DNA of 64,000 nucleotides from Urechis unicinctus (taxonomy: Eukaryota; Annelida; Polychaeta; Xenopneusta; Urechidae): positions 7,707,283-7,771,282 of the forward strand of contig CM067346.1 of the NCBI GenBank assembly GCA_034190875.2. The letters are read 5' to 3'. A program made the position numbers and the translations under genes. The notes below the pieces were generated by a model, which saw only the letters and a list, made by a program, of their open reading frames with translations, had not been told where the DNA came from and did not search any database. Below are positions 41,451-52,107 of this stretch, in pieces (the first letter of the stretch is position 1; the number at the start of each line of letters is the position of its first letter).

Positions 41451-42638
41451 CGGTTACCTATATTGACACATGCTTTTAACAGAGTCATGCTGATTGTGAG
41501 TTATTGAGTCACACTTTCTGAACCCGAATTGTTGACAGTGAGGTCGGCAAAGACTGAGCACTCTCATAATGAGACAAGTGAGTTGGTCAGTCATATTTAT
41601 GATTCAGTTTATGCCCTGTCAAGTATGCGCACGTTGAATTGCACCCATGACAAGTCCAAGTGCAGCGATCTGGCGCGTGTCTATTTATTGGCTCGGACTG
41701 TGCCTGTGTGAAAACTGCATTTAATCGACGCATTCGAATCGGTATTTTGCGATAGTATTTTCCGGATGCATCAATATAAGTATGTTTCGCTTACATGAAA
41801 ATGTATTATCATTTTAATAAGAAATATTTTTACTACGTGTTTCAACTTAATCATATTGTATAGTCTGTTTATTGTGGTGGTGGGAGACGGAATGAGTGCC
41901 TATGTTGCTCTGAAGTGAATAGCCAAACCTGGCAAAATGCTCTTAAGCTTCAAATATATCCTTTGCCCAGCTCACGTGATGCTGCTCTTTAAGCACAGTT
42001 TTTGACCCGTCTTAATGGATGCGTTTGTTTTGAAATCTTTAGAACACCAAAATGGCACATTCAGCACTAACTCCAAGGAGATTGGATGTCTGTTGAGTCG
42101 AAAGATGAATGCCACTGGTAAGGAAGATGCGCCCGTTATTTTTGAAATATTAACAACCAGTGTTAAAGAGGGCAAGACCAAAATGGAGTTACCTGCAATA
42201 ATCAATCGAATTGGGATGGTTAGTGATAGCGGTTCAATCAGTTCAGTAATAGTAATATGTGTTGCTTATTCCGATAAAGAACACTAATCCCATACCACAA
42301 AGCAAGGGTGCTAATTAGGTGTCAATACCGCGGATCATGCTGGTTTGATCTGATATGTATTCAGTAGTATGGTAAATAGCGGTTCTGGGACACTTTGGTC
42401 ATCCGACCACTGGAAACTACTATTTAACATTTTGGCTCCTACATGTATCAATATAGTGGACGTCTGGGATCCATAGCTGGTAACTATGGGACGCTTTACT
42501 CACCCGACAGAAAGTGGGATAAGGATGGTCGGGTTCGACCCCAAATGAACCCGACTCCGCCACGTTAGTTTGCAGGTAAATTGACAGGCTAAGGTGTCTA
42601 TGCCGTTCATGGCTATGCACCGCTTTGAGTCATACGGG

Positions 42639-43322
42639 AGTAGTGATATACGTACCCCTTCACACCTTGTTTTGGAAATTGACTACTGTACGAATACTGT
42701 ACGACGTGTATTGCGTAATATATGTTTTGCTGACGATTGCATGCGGATTCGGTGCGGTATTTTGCTGACCTAATTCTATTTTTGGAAAGTGATTTCACCA
42801 TCTGTTCCGTTATTTTCGGCCCTTGAAATCTTTGCGCCCTTGGTGACCTCATGGAGGGGCGCTATTTTGGATGAGGTCATTTTTGGGAGTTTTATTGAGA
42901 AGGAGTTTGTAAATGGGTATTAAAAGTCAATTAGCGGTAAGGGTGTTGAAAGAGAAGTGAAGGATAGTGTTAATGTTAGTGGAGTATTCACCATCTGTTC
43001 CGTTATTTTCGGCCCTTGAAATCTTTGCGCCCTTGGTGACCTCATGTCAATACATTGAGCTGGGCGCTATTTTGGATGAGGTCATTCTATTTTTGGAAAG
43101 TGATTTCACAATTTTTTGTCGGATATGTCGTCATAGTTTGCTGAGCTAAGCTAAATGATGGGATAGAGGGTGTATATAAAACGGGAGAGTGTCTCAGTCC
43201 TGCGTTCAGTTATAACCATGGCTGAGAAGAGACAGCTAGAAGCTTTCAACGATGCGTGCAAACGCAGTAGACCGATGAGCGACGCAGATTTGTTAAGAGC
43301 CGTGGAACAAATCGAGATGGAA
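42639..43322 (+). repeat. Maverick left terminal inverted repeat
   Basis: Matches the reverse complement of 57,341-58,099 from the tip to within the first coding exon. Inside it a block of about 60 bp (ACCATCTGTTCCGTTATTTT onward) occurs twice, at about 42,797 and 42,988; the right repeat has that block once plus about 200 bp of other sequence, so the middle of the repeats has been rearranged. Confidence 0.9.
43173..43210 (+). promoter_or_regulatory. Left TIR promoter (TATA and initiator)
   Basis: TATATAAA at 43,173-43,180 and TCAGTT at 43,206-43,211, about 30 bp apart, just before the ATG at 43,218. The same arrangement is in the other repeat, so transcription enters the element from both ends. 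Confidence 0.7.
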
Positions 43323-46300
43323 AGCAGTAAGTATGATTTTATTTTCTATATCTGAATTATAGAATTACCAGGTATACGTCATTTATTTATTTATTTTTGT
43401 TACGCGTGTGTTTTAGTGTTGACGGGGAGACGAAGATATTTTACATGTCGCTATGGACGAGTATGAAATAGAACAGGCGAATACAGCATTGGATTTGTTA
43501 AACAACGCTCAACACAGCCCCCCGACACAAACTGGAAATGGCGCTACAGTCGACAACGCTAAGGGTAGGTCTATTAAAGGATAGGTCTATTACCGGTAGA
43601 ATTGAGAATTGAGGAAAAATATTTATATTGACAGATTATCGATGATTATGTTGACAGAAGCTGTGTTGGCTGCGAATGAAAGAGCTATACGAACTCATAC
43701 GCGCTTTGGAAGGCTACAAACTGTTTACAACTATAATTTATCTGAAGAAGTGCCCAACCTCGACCAGAATATATTTGAGGAATGCGATTCAGCCTTTAAA
43801 ATCAACGGGAGTTATGGATTCTTATTACGTCACAAAGAAACAGATGAATTGCGGTACTTTCACTCGTCCGTCAACAACCATCGAATGCTACCAACCCCTC
43901 TAGTCGTACGGAATGCCGATGATTTTGAGAGGGCTATGCGTGAAATAACACAAAGAGACATTTTAACCTACGCCCAGAACCAACGACCGGATTCGAAATG
44001 GAGTGTAGAGGAAGTGACTAATTTGACCATCTTTGTGAACCCAATTGAAGATCACGTGATCGGCTACCCACCACCCGTTATGCCGGAACACCTGAAAACA
44101 AACAGAGCCATCAACTTGTTAGAGCGAAGTCAACAAACGGGTAAACCGTATCAAGACCGATTGTGCTTTTTCAGGGCCCTGGCTTTACATAGAGGAGTGA
44201 AGATCACGAGTCTAGAGAATGCAGCAAAAACATTGTTAAAGACTGCTTACCCAAAACAAAAGAAAAAAACATTTGCAGGTGTACCCCTTGAAGACGTCGA
44301 AAGACTAGCAAAACAATTCAAAGTGAATATCACCGTGTATACGCTAGACGAGAATCAAGTAAGTGTGTCTTGTAGTGATTAAACAGAAGTAACAACATAA
44401 ACGATGTAATCATTTGATATTGAAATGGAAATATGAGATGTGATCGATTTGTTATATGTGTTTCAGATAGCTACTTTGGTCAAGCGAACGCGCACAAAAT
44501 TCGCCGCGACCTTGAAATTGAACCTGTACGAAAATCACTTTAGTTACATCAAAAAACTTTGACCTTTATAGCAAATCATATATTTGTGGTACCTGTCAGA
44601 AGCTGTGGAAAAGTGAGAAAAAAAAACTACATCGCCACGAAAACATATGTACTGTGGAAACGAAATACAAGTACCCAGGCGGGTGTTTTTCATCTACCAC
44701 CCACTATCTTTGAAGCGTTACGGGACGAAGGAATCGAAATAGAAGACGGTATTTACCCTTACAGAGCCACCTATGATTTTGAAAGTTATTTTGGAGAAGA
44801 CAACCTACCCGTCAATTCACCCAAAGTCACCTGGGACCAAAAACACGTACCGTTATCAGTGAGTGTATGCAGCAATGTACCTGATTATACAGAACCAAAA
44901 TGCTTTGTAACGGAAGGAAACGCACAAACATTGATTGACAGGATGATGATGTATATACAGGAGATATCAAACGCCGCCTATTTACTGATGCTTGCTCAAT
45001 ACGAAGCTACCCTAACCCAGTTACAAGAGAAAATCGATGAAGCGTATCAACTGGACCCGGTCGTCAAGGGAGAACATCCATTGCAGAAATTACAGAAAAA
45101 ATTCGACAACTATTTACATGTATTACCGTTAGTCGGATTCAACTCATCGAATTATGACCTCAACCTTGTGAAAATACCGTTGACAACTTACCTGCAAGAA
45201 CATTCATCGATCAAGTATACCATCAAACGAAATAACTCATTCATGTGCATTGAAACGGACCATGTACGGTTTTTGGATATCACCAACTTTATTGCACCTG
45301 GATATACATACGACAAATACCTACGAGCCTTTCAATGTGAACAGAAAAAGGGATATTTCCCGTATGAATGGGTGACACTCGATCGTTTGAAAAATACAGA
45401 ATTACCACCCCATGCAGCTTTTTACAGTGCGTTAAAACAAGAAAACATTACAGCAGACCAATACGCTGAATGTCAAGAAGCGTGGGAAGCAGGTCATATG
45501 CAGACTTTTAAAGACTTTTTGATATATTACAACAATTTAGATGTCGAACCGTTTCTGGAAGCCATAGAGAAACAGAGTCGTTTTTACAGTGAGAGAGGTA
45601 TAGATATGTTGAAGGATGGAATATCAGTGCCCGGATTAACCATGCGATATTTATTTCAAGACTTGGAAGATTATTTTACCTTACCCGACGAAAAGAACAA
45701 CGACATCTATTGGTTGATTAAAAATGGAATAGTGGGCGGACCCTCAATCATCTTTCATCGTTACCACGAAAAAGGAAAAACTTACATCAGGCGTGAACAG
45801 AACGGAAATGAATCGAAGTTGTGTGAAGGAATCGTAGGTTATGATGCGAATGCGCTTTATCTATGGGCATTGGCGCAACCCATGCCAGCCAACTTTCCGA
45901 CCCGACGTCACGCGCCTGAGTTTTAAACCAATTCAGACCCGAAAAGGCGGAATAGCGGATGAATGGTTGGCTTGGATAGCACACAGCTCACAAAATCAAA
46001 TACAACATCGTCTAAACAGAGGGGAAAAAAGAATTGGCGCCCGGCGATTACCCGTAGACGGGTGGTGTAAAGAAACGCAAACAGTATATCAGTTTCACGG
46101 ATGTGTATGGCATGGCTGTCCGTGTCTGAAATTGACCCATAGCCCCATCAGTGGAAAACTAATGAGTGATTTTTATGTGCCGAAACAGAAAGAAATACCC
46201 AGTATTTGAGAGGATTAGGTTATGATGTCGTAGCTGTGTGGGAATGTGAATGGACGAAAAAACGAAAAACAGACCCTCAGATCAAAGCGTTCACGTACAG

Positions 46301-47907
46301 TCGACCGCAACCACTACGAACCGGTTTGACGGAAAAACAGCTCATAGACAATATACGTGACGGAACCTTTTTTGGAATGGCTGAAGTAGATATACACGTA
46401 CCAGAAACCCTTAAAGACTATTTCAGTGAAATGACCCCTATATTCAAAAACACTGAACTGACCCGAGATGAAATCGGACCCTTTATGCGAGACTATGCTG
46501 AACAACGGGACATTATGAAAGTAAGTACACAAGGTGACAAGGGGCGTGGGATCATAATGTATTTTGTTGCGATCACTATGATGTCATAACGATTTTCATT
46601 ATTTATTTTCAAATAGACGGAATGGCGGACGTTGATAGGGAGCTACAAAGGTGTGAAAATATTGCTTGCTAGCCCACTACTGAAATGGTACTTGGAACAT
46701 GGCCTGGTGATCACAAAGATATACCAAACACTGGAGTATGAACCCACAGCCTGTTTCAAACGATTTGCCGAGACCGTATCAGACGCCAGGTATGTACGAA
46801 TATATATATGATATACTCTTATAGTTATGTGATATACTCTTTCAAGCGTTGAATTTTATTTTTGATAATGTTCTTGTTTGTGTGTAGACGTGGGGGTGAT
46901 GTCGACCCGAGTCAGACCGTTATAGCCGAAACTTTTAAGCTACTTGGAAATTCGGCCTATGGTAAATATACTAAAATGTATTATTGTAAAATATATTGAT
47001 TTAATTGTTACTTTCAAATTTATTTCAAATTTATGATTAAAAAAAAATTTAAAAAAAAAATACCCGTCAAGTGCTGTTGATTTATACTAATTTGTCTATG
47101 TTTGTAGGTAAATGCGTCACGGATAAAACTAAACACCGTGATGTCAAATACGCCGACTACCGAGAGGGTAAGAAATTGATCAACGACAAAAGATTCAGAG
47201 CCTTGAACGAATTAACCCCCAACCTGTTTGAATTCGACATGGCCAAAACCACCATTGATCTCGACTTACCCCAACAAATAGGCTATTTTGTTTATCAATA
47301 CGCCAAATTAAGGATGCTGGAATTTTACTATGATTTTATTGATAAGTATGTCGCGAGATGTGATTTTGCCTATGTACAGATGGACACTGATAGTAGTTAT
47401 ATCGCTCTTAGTAGTAGTCATCTAACAGATGTCATCAAACCCAACATGAAAGAACAATTTTACAGAGAATACCCTCAGTGGTTGCCAGCTGTAGCGTGTG
47501 ACGATCACAACAAAGACTTTATACAGTGTAAAACGAACGGAACCCCGTGGGTACCTCAACCGTGCTGTGTGACCCGCCAAAAATATGATAAACGTACCCC
47601 GGGGTTATTTAAAGAGGAGTGGAGTGGAGATGGTTTTATCGGACTGTGCAGTAAAACCTATTACTGTTATGGAAATACGGATAAAGCCTCGTGTAAAGGA
47701 CTCAATAAACGTCAAAACGACCTGAACAAGGAGAAATATATGAATGTGCTGAGAGAACAAAAATCAGGTCGTGGTGTGAACCGTGGCTTTCGCATTAACA
47801 ATAACACAATGTATTCGTATACGCAAATTAGAGATGGATTAAGTTATTTTTACCCCAAGAGAATTGTGAATGCAGACGGTGTAAGCACTAAACCTTTAGA
47901 TGTGTGA
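43218..47907 (+). pseudogene. polB: Maverick DNA polymerase B, spliced, with frameshifts
   Basis: Proposed exons: 43,218-43,326 (leader shared with the other end), about 43,440-43,560, 43,650-44,358, 44,467-46,520, 46,617-46,789, 46,888-46,961 and 47,108-47,907. A segment DRLCFFRALALHRG with LAKQFKVNITVYTLDE resembles the core of an OTU-type cysteine protease fold. Exonuclease motifs are YDFES and NSSNYDLNL; palm motif A is YDANALYLWA, motif B KLLGNSAYGK and motif C MDTDSSYIAL. PolB replicates the element, presumably protein-primed. Breaks: single-base indels near 44,551, 44,682, 45,921 and 46,193, each in a short homopolymer. Alternatively, the first exon belongs to a separate small gene and polB starts at the ATG at 43,453. 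Confidence 0.85.
47067..47099 (+). repeat. 33-bp sequence shared with gene at 56.3 kb
   Basis: In the last polB intron, directly before the acceptor. It is identical, except one base, to 56,371-56,403, inside the small ORF 56,261-56,494. It includes TACTAAT, which looks like a branch point. Confidence 0.85.
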
Positions 47908-48069
47908 TACGTTAATATGCTATTTAAGAAATTGATATGTGTTATTATGTAATAAATTGAAGTGAAGGTGTTATGTAATCGATGGATGTGTGCTCTGTAA
48001 GAAATTGATGTTTAAAGGCTGTGAGAGAAACTAAGAATAAAAACGTCGTACATTTTCAACACGCGTTGT

Positions 48070-48513
48070 TTATTTGCCTTGAATTAAACATGTCACCAGC
48101 TTATCGTTGGTTGAATAATCGTCGGTAAATACAGCCAGCAATTGGTTCAAACTTATTCCACGACATCGTCTCTTTAAATAATACAAACAATAAAGTCCAC
48201 AAGTATTGGAATTAAAGTCTTGTAATGGCTTTGTATTATAAGTCCAGTTCACACAATGCTTGGTCAAGAACTTCACAAATACGTTATGAATAGGAGGTAG
48301 TCCGTAAGAATCAAAATATTCGCCTCGTTCATTATGATCAATGAAAATAGCAATCCAGTGTTTGCCTTTTTTGGAAGCTGGATCCGTATTACAAACGAAA
48401 CCGCTGGGGTAGTTGACATGGCGGGGTAATTTATTCCGCGCAAACACTCCGCGCACAGTAGCTCGAGTGAAAGCGTCTTTTTGTAAGAGCTCGTGTAATT
48501 GCCTGGTATCCAT
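48070..48513 (-). CDS. Maverick adenain-like cysteine protease
   Basis: 147 residues from ATG 48,513. Catalytic triad and helper of the adenovirus protease/C48 fold: KHWIAIF with His52, EYFDSYG with Asp68, LQDFNSN with Gln98 and NTCGLYCLYYL with Cys105. In Mavericks this enzyme is thought to process capsid proteins. It is the last gene of the leftward set, 2 bp downstream of the major capsid gene's stop. Intact. Confidence 0.9.
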   Translation of the reverse strand: MDTRQLHELLQKDAFTRATVRGVFARNKLPRHVNYPSGFVCNTDPASKKGKHWIAIFIDHNERGEYFDSYGLPPIHNVFVKFLTKHCVNWTYNTKPLQDFNSNTCGLYCLYYLKRRCRGISLNQLLAVFTDDYSTNDKLVTCLIQGK

Positions 48514-48515
48514 TG

Positions 48516-49829
48516 TTAGGCAGCGTAATCAAACAGAACGTTACGGTTTCGGTCAATTTGAATCATATTTTCAAATTCGGCATACACAATGACATTAATG
48601 GTACGTTCTAGGGCCGTACCAAAACGCATTTCCAAGCGCACGTTTCCTTGTTTCAACAAATTAAAATGAGTGCCGCTATCACCCAGGTCGGGGGTCAGAT
48701 CAAAAGCGAATAGTGTATAGCCATTGGGATAATCACTCCAACTTATGGCATTGCCTTCGTCTTGATAGAGTTGTCCAGTGCTAATGAATAAATTAGCATA
48801 ACTGCGGGTGTATATATGGTGATTAAAATCGGGCTGTAATGGTTTTGCGGGCACTTGTTGTCCGTCAACGTACATAGCTAAAAATGTGAGGTCGTTATGC
48901 TTAAAGTTGAAGGGGTTCTGAGTGTAATCACCGTTGAACGCCCTATTATCAACACTTCCAACTACAATTCGTTTGGGTAACTGACCCAAAAATAAATTTT
49001 CTTGATTGATTGTCATAGCTCCTTGAGATGCAGAAAACACTTTGGTTTCTATGCGTCTTATGGGGTATTTAGCTGGGCTTCGTTCTAAAGCCTTAATGTG
49101 AGCTAGTTGCACGGTGGGGTTCAACTTTATTTTGCGTACGAATAAGGTCACGGATTGCAGAACTATTTTAGGGGCAAATCCTTCTGCAGGATTGGCCATA
49201 AGGGCAAAGCTGTCACCGCTGCGTACTAATCGCAACTTCAAATCTACGCCGTTTAATAAATAGCGTTCTTGACTAAATAAATCTAAATGTAATTTGCCCA
49301 TCATATCCACAATGCGACTCTCTTGAGCTCGTTCCTTTCTAGCTATCATCCCCTTGTTGTTAGTACCACCCACGGCGTCCATGTGTTTTGGGGTGTCTTT
49401 GTACCATAAACTAGCTGTTAACTGAGAGTTTTTGGCTTCCGAACCATAGCTCAATAGCGTTTCCATATAAGCGCGATACGGGTATGTGTTTGTCGAGGAG
49501 GACACAAGTTTTTCGTTGAGAGAGACATCGACTTGGGAAAAGAGTGAGTGTAACCAGAGGTTAACGGGTGCTACAGCACTGTCAGCCTCCAAAACCGCCC
49601 CATCCTTTTTCACCACTTTGGCATTCACTTGTAAATACGTGTCGTTCAGATCGATATAATCATCACCCGACCCACTGATGTAGAATTCGACTGGACCCGA
49701 ACCTAAAGCAGCTACCGGATGGAATTCGATCCACGATCCATGATCGACACTGCTTTGAGTTGGGGGAATCGAAAATAGGTCTAATTCACTTTTGACACAG
49801 GGACAAGATTGGGGGTGTACCAGTGCCAT
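48516..49829 (-). CDS. Maverick major capsid protein (double jelly-roll)
   Basis: 437 residues, intact, ATG at 49,829. N-terminal features SVDHGSWIEFHPVAALG and DDYIDLNDTYLQVNAKV, a LWLHSLFSQVDVSLNEKLV strand and a LYQDEGNAISWSDYPNG loop are characteristic of the Polinton hexon-like capsid protein. Family knowledge predicts trimers forming an icosahedral capsid; capsid formation by Mavericks is supported mainly by structure prediction and related viruses. It sits between the protease and the small basic protein, as in other Mavericks. Confidence 0.85.
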   Translation of the reverse strand: MALVHPQSCPCVKSELDLFSIPPTQSSVDHGSWIEFHPVAALGSGPVEFYISGSGDDYIDLNDTYLQVNAKVVKKDGAVLEADSAVAPVNLWLHSLFSQVDVSLNEKLVSSSTNTYPYRAYMETLLSYGSEAKNSQLTASLWYKDTPKHMDAVGGTNNKGMIARKERAQESRIVDMMGKLHLDLFSQERYLLNGVDLKLRLVRSGDSFALMANPAEGFAPKIVLQSVTLFVRKIKLNPTVQLAHIKALERSPAKYPIRRIETKVFSASQGAMTINQENLFLGQLPKRIVVGSVDNRAFNGDYTQNPFNFKHNDLTFLAMYVDGQQVPAKPLQPDFNHHIYTRSYANLFISTGQLYQDEGNAISWSDYPNGYTLFAFDLTPDLGDSGTHFNLLKQGNVRLEMRFGTALERTINVIVYAEFENMIQIDRNRNVLFDYAA

Positions 49830-49896
49830 GATCTAACCGAAAATATCTTTTGGCAACCTCCGAGTTGTTCCACGACGACCACGTGAACTACTGTTC

Positions 49897-50238
49897 CTAC
49901 CTCGTGCGAGTCGTTTTATAGAGAATGGTGGTCGGCGACGCGGTTGTTTGGGGTGGAACTATTTGATCGAACACTTCCTCTCCGGTTTGTAACAATCGTT
50001 TCTTAGCCGACTGTTTCAGAGACTTCCCTCCCAACAAATCTCCAACCACCCTCACTCCTGTTTTCAAGGCGTGTTTTTTAACGACAGGTAAAACTTTTCG
50101 AACCAGCGGTAACACCATTTTAGCCAGACCACCAACCACATTACCAAGGCCGTGTCCGCGTTGACTCCTGGCACCGGAAAACACGGGGAGCCCTCCACCC
50201 GCTTGGTTCAGGTAATACGGCGTGTAAATATCAGCCAT
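49897..50238 (-). CDS. Small basic glycine-rich structural protein (pX-like)
   Basis: About 113 residues from ATG 50,238 (the frame opens 9 bp earlier at a TTG). YYLNQAGGGLPVFSGARSQRG, quoted in part as GGGLPVFSG, is followed by a hydrophobic/basic stretch and VVGDLLGGKSLKQSAKKR. Such small basic proteins beside the capsid genes are found across Mavericks and resemble adenovirus core protein pX/pVI in composition. LLGG-K fits the adenain consensus (M/I/L)xGG-x, so it may be a protease substrate. The function is inferred. Confidence 0.6.
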   Translation of the reverse strand: MADIYTPYYLNQAGGGLPVFSGARSQRGHGLGNVVGGLAKMVLPLVRKVLPVVKKHALKTGVRVVGDLLGGKSLKQSAKKRLLQTGEEVFDQIVPPQTTASPTTILYKTTRTR

Positions 50239-50243
50239 GGTTT

Positions 50244-51053
50244 TCAAAATATAGCTTTCTTGATTTTACGGAAATGTAACGTCACTGTCACTTTACCAGA
50301 TTCGAATGGAATGGGTCGACCCGTGTCATCTCTTATATCGATTTCTATAGTAGAAAAAGTCTTGGTGGCTATCGGGTAATAAAATATCTTTTTATACGTG
50401 GAGTTGATCAACTGCCCGCGACGATTGTGATCGATTGGAATAATACGCAGAAGGGGGACCACAGTGTCTCCTACCACCTGAGCTTCGATGAGATTACAAT
50501 AGACATAGAGTCCGTACAAGCCTCGATCAGGGTCAACAATGTGCTGACCGACTTGACTGTTCTCAAAAATCCCCATTTCAAAACCGAGTCTTTGACGCAA
50601 CCCCTCGTCCATGTAAACTACAACTGACTCATTGTCTAGGGTCATAGTTGCTGTCTGTCGTGTTCGATTGTAGGTGAGACGCACTCGCTCCTCATTTTGC
50701 TCCTTTAACTTGGCTGCAAAGGCTTCTATCAACGATCCGGTCGTATAAAAACCAGGGGTAATGTGAAAATATTTGGGACGGGCCTCTGCAAATTCACTCA
50801 CAATGTCATATCGCTCACTGCAACAGATATCCGGGGGGAGATTGAGCGCACCAGCCACACGATCCATGACGACCAACCCCTCGTCCTCAGTAACATTGTA
50901 CCACGTGTAAGGGTACTGAATTTCCGCTAATCCCACTTCCCAAGCCCCTTCCAACTGTACAGCTTTGGGGAGTCGAGTTAAGTAACGTGTCAACGTGTTG
51001 TTGGGGTGATAATTCATTGAACTGTTGGAAGGTAGGGTCAGAAAGAAACTCAT
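50244..51053 (-). CDS. Maverick penton-like minor capsid protein 1
   Basis: 269 residues, intact. It starts with MSFFLTLPSNSSMNYHPNNT, followed by LPKAVQLEGAWEVGLAEIQYP and YTWYNV, the typical start of the Maverick single-jelly-roll minor capsid (penton) protein. Its C-terminal part EIDIRDDTGRPIPFESGKVT is shared with the next gene. The stop lies 6 bp from the start of the downstream small protein. It is a paralogue of 51,073-51,858. Confidence 0.75.
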   Translation of the reverse strand: MSFFLTLPSNSSMNYHPNNTLTRYLTRLPKAVQLEGAWEVGLAEIQYPYTWYNVTEDEGLVVMDRVAGALNLPPDICCSERYDIVSEFAEARPKYFHITPGFYTTGSLIEAFAAKLKEQNEERVRLTYNRTRQTATMTLDNESVVVYMDEGLRQRLGFEMGIFENSQVGQHIVDPDRGLYGLYVYCNLIEAQVVGDTVVPLLRIIPIDHNRRGQLINSTYKKIFYYPIATKTFSTIEIDIRDDTGRPIPFESGKVTVTLHFRKIKKAIF

Positions 51054-51072
51054 GATGGTGATGCCATGAGAC

Positions 51073-51858
51073 TCAAATTAAGTTCTTCTTGGTTTCACGG
51101 AAATGTAAAGTCACCATCACATGTCCGTCTTCGAATGCCACGGACTGACCCGTGTCGTCTCTTATATCAATTTCTATGGTACAAAAGGTTTTGGTGCCCA
51201 CAGGGTAATAAAATATCTGTTCGTATGTCTGGGTCACCATTTTGTGCACCCGGTCGTAGTCCACAGGAACTGTGCGTAGCAAGGGAGCCATCGTGTCACC
51301 GACCACTTGTGATTCAATTATACTACAATAAACGTACAGTGCGTACAACCCTCGAAATACATTAGGCTTGTAATCAGTTTGAGAATCGTAGAGCGAAAGA
51401 CATTCCTCACACCTCAATATTTGACGAAGACCTTCGGTCATGACAACTTGAAGTTTGGGATCAGTTATTTTTACATTCACGGTCTGTGAGTGGGAATTGA
51501 ATTGAAATCGAACCACGCCTCTGAGATGCGATTTGCGGATGTGCATATTGATCCTGTCTATCAATTGTTCAGCACTGTAGGAACCGGGGGTCAGGCGAAC
51601 GACCAAGGACTCGACCAAAGGATCCCCTTCCAAGTGTCTGTCTATCGTATGGTATCCAGCTCGCTCATCCACTATGACAAAACCGACATCGTCCCCGATG
51701 TTGTACCAGGAAACAGGGTACTGAATTTCTGCTAATCCCACCTCCCAATTACCTTTTAATTGTATGGGTTTAGGCAATTGAGTAAAGTAACGTGTCAGCG
51801 TGTTGTTGGGGTGATAATTCATTGAACTGTTGGAAGGCAGGGTCAGAAAGAAACTCAT
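51073..51858 (-). CDS. Maverick penton-like minor capsid protein 2
   Basis: 261 residues, intact. The first 24 residues are the same as in the neighbouring paralogue and the DNA of that start is nearly identical, while the middle (EQLIDRINMHIRKS; LSLYDSQTDYKP) is strongly diverged and the ends are similar again (EIDIRDDTGQSVAFEDGHV). It is probably a tandem duplicate with a recently homogenised 5' end. Two penton-like subunits could form a hetero-oligomeric vertex. Confidence 0.75.
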   Translation of the reverse strand: MSFFLTLPSNSSMNYHPNNTLTRYFTQLPKPIQLKGNWEVGLAEIQYPVSWYNIGDDVGFVIVDERAGYHTIDRHLEGDPLVESLVVRLTPGSYSAEQLIDRINMHIRKSHLRGVVRFQFNSHSQTVNVKITDPKLQVVMTEGLRQILRCEECLSLYDSQTDYKPNVFRGLYALYVYCSIIESQVVGDTMAPLLRTVPVDYDRVHKMVTQTYEQIFYYPVGTKTFCTIEIDIRDDTGQSVAFEDGHVMVTLHFRETKKNLI

Positions 51859-52082
51859 GACGTCGCTTTATGTTTCAAAGTGGGGTTGGGAAGAATGTAC
51901 CCTAAGCTACTGCTTAACAGAGCAGTCCACAAATTACTATCTCCTTTACCCGCCGTTAGATTGTAGATGCTGACGATGATTACGGTATATAAAATGAGGA
52001 TTTGTGTGAAAAACACGATTTCGGCTTTCGGAATTTCCCGACCAAATATGGTCCACACCCGATCACTTCTCTGATCTTCCAT
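51855..52082 (-). CDS. Small conserved Maverick membrane protein
   Basis: 75 residues from ATG 52,082; the frame is open further upstream but overlaps the integrase. VWTIFGREIPKAEIVFFTQI leads into a transmembrane helix (LILYTVIIVSIYNLT) and a second hydrophobic stretch (LWTALLSSSLGYILP). This short protein with the REIPK...FF signature recurs in Mavericks; its role is unknown and may concern membranes or entry. It overlaps the next gene's start by 4 bp. Confidence 0.65.
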   Translation of the reverse strand: MEDQRSDRVWTIFGREIPKAEIVFFTQILILYTVIIVSIYNLTAGKGDSNLWTALLSSSLGYILPNPTLKHKATS

Positions 52083-52107
52083 CCTAATGACGCTTCTGTT
52101 CCAAATC

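Noticed and set aside
42440..42560. Possible tRNA-derived SINE (GGTTCGACCCC resembles an internal B box)
   Set aside because: No convincing A box and no cloverleaf could be drawn; a single box match is weak.
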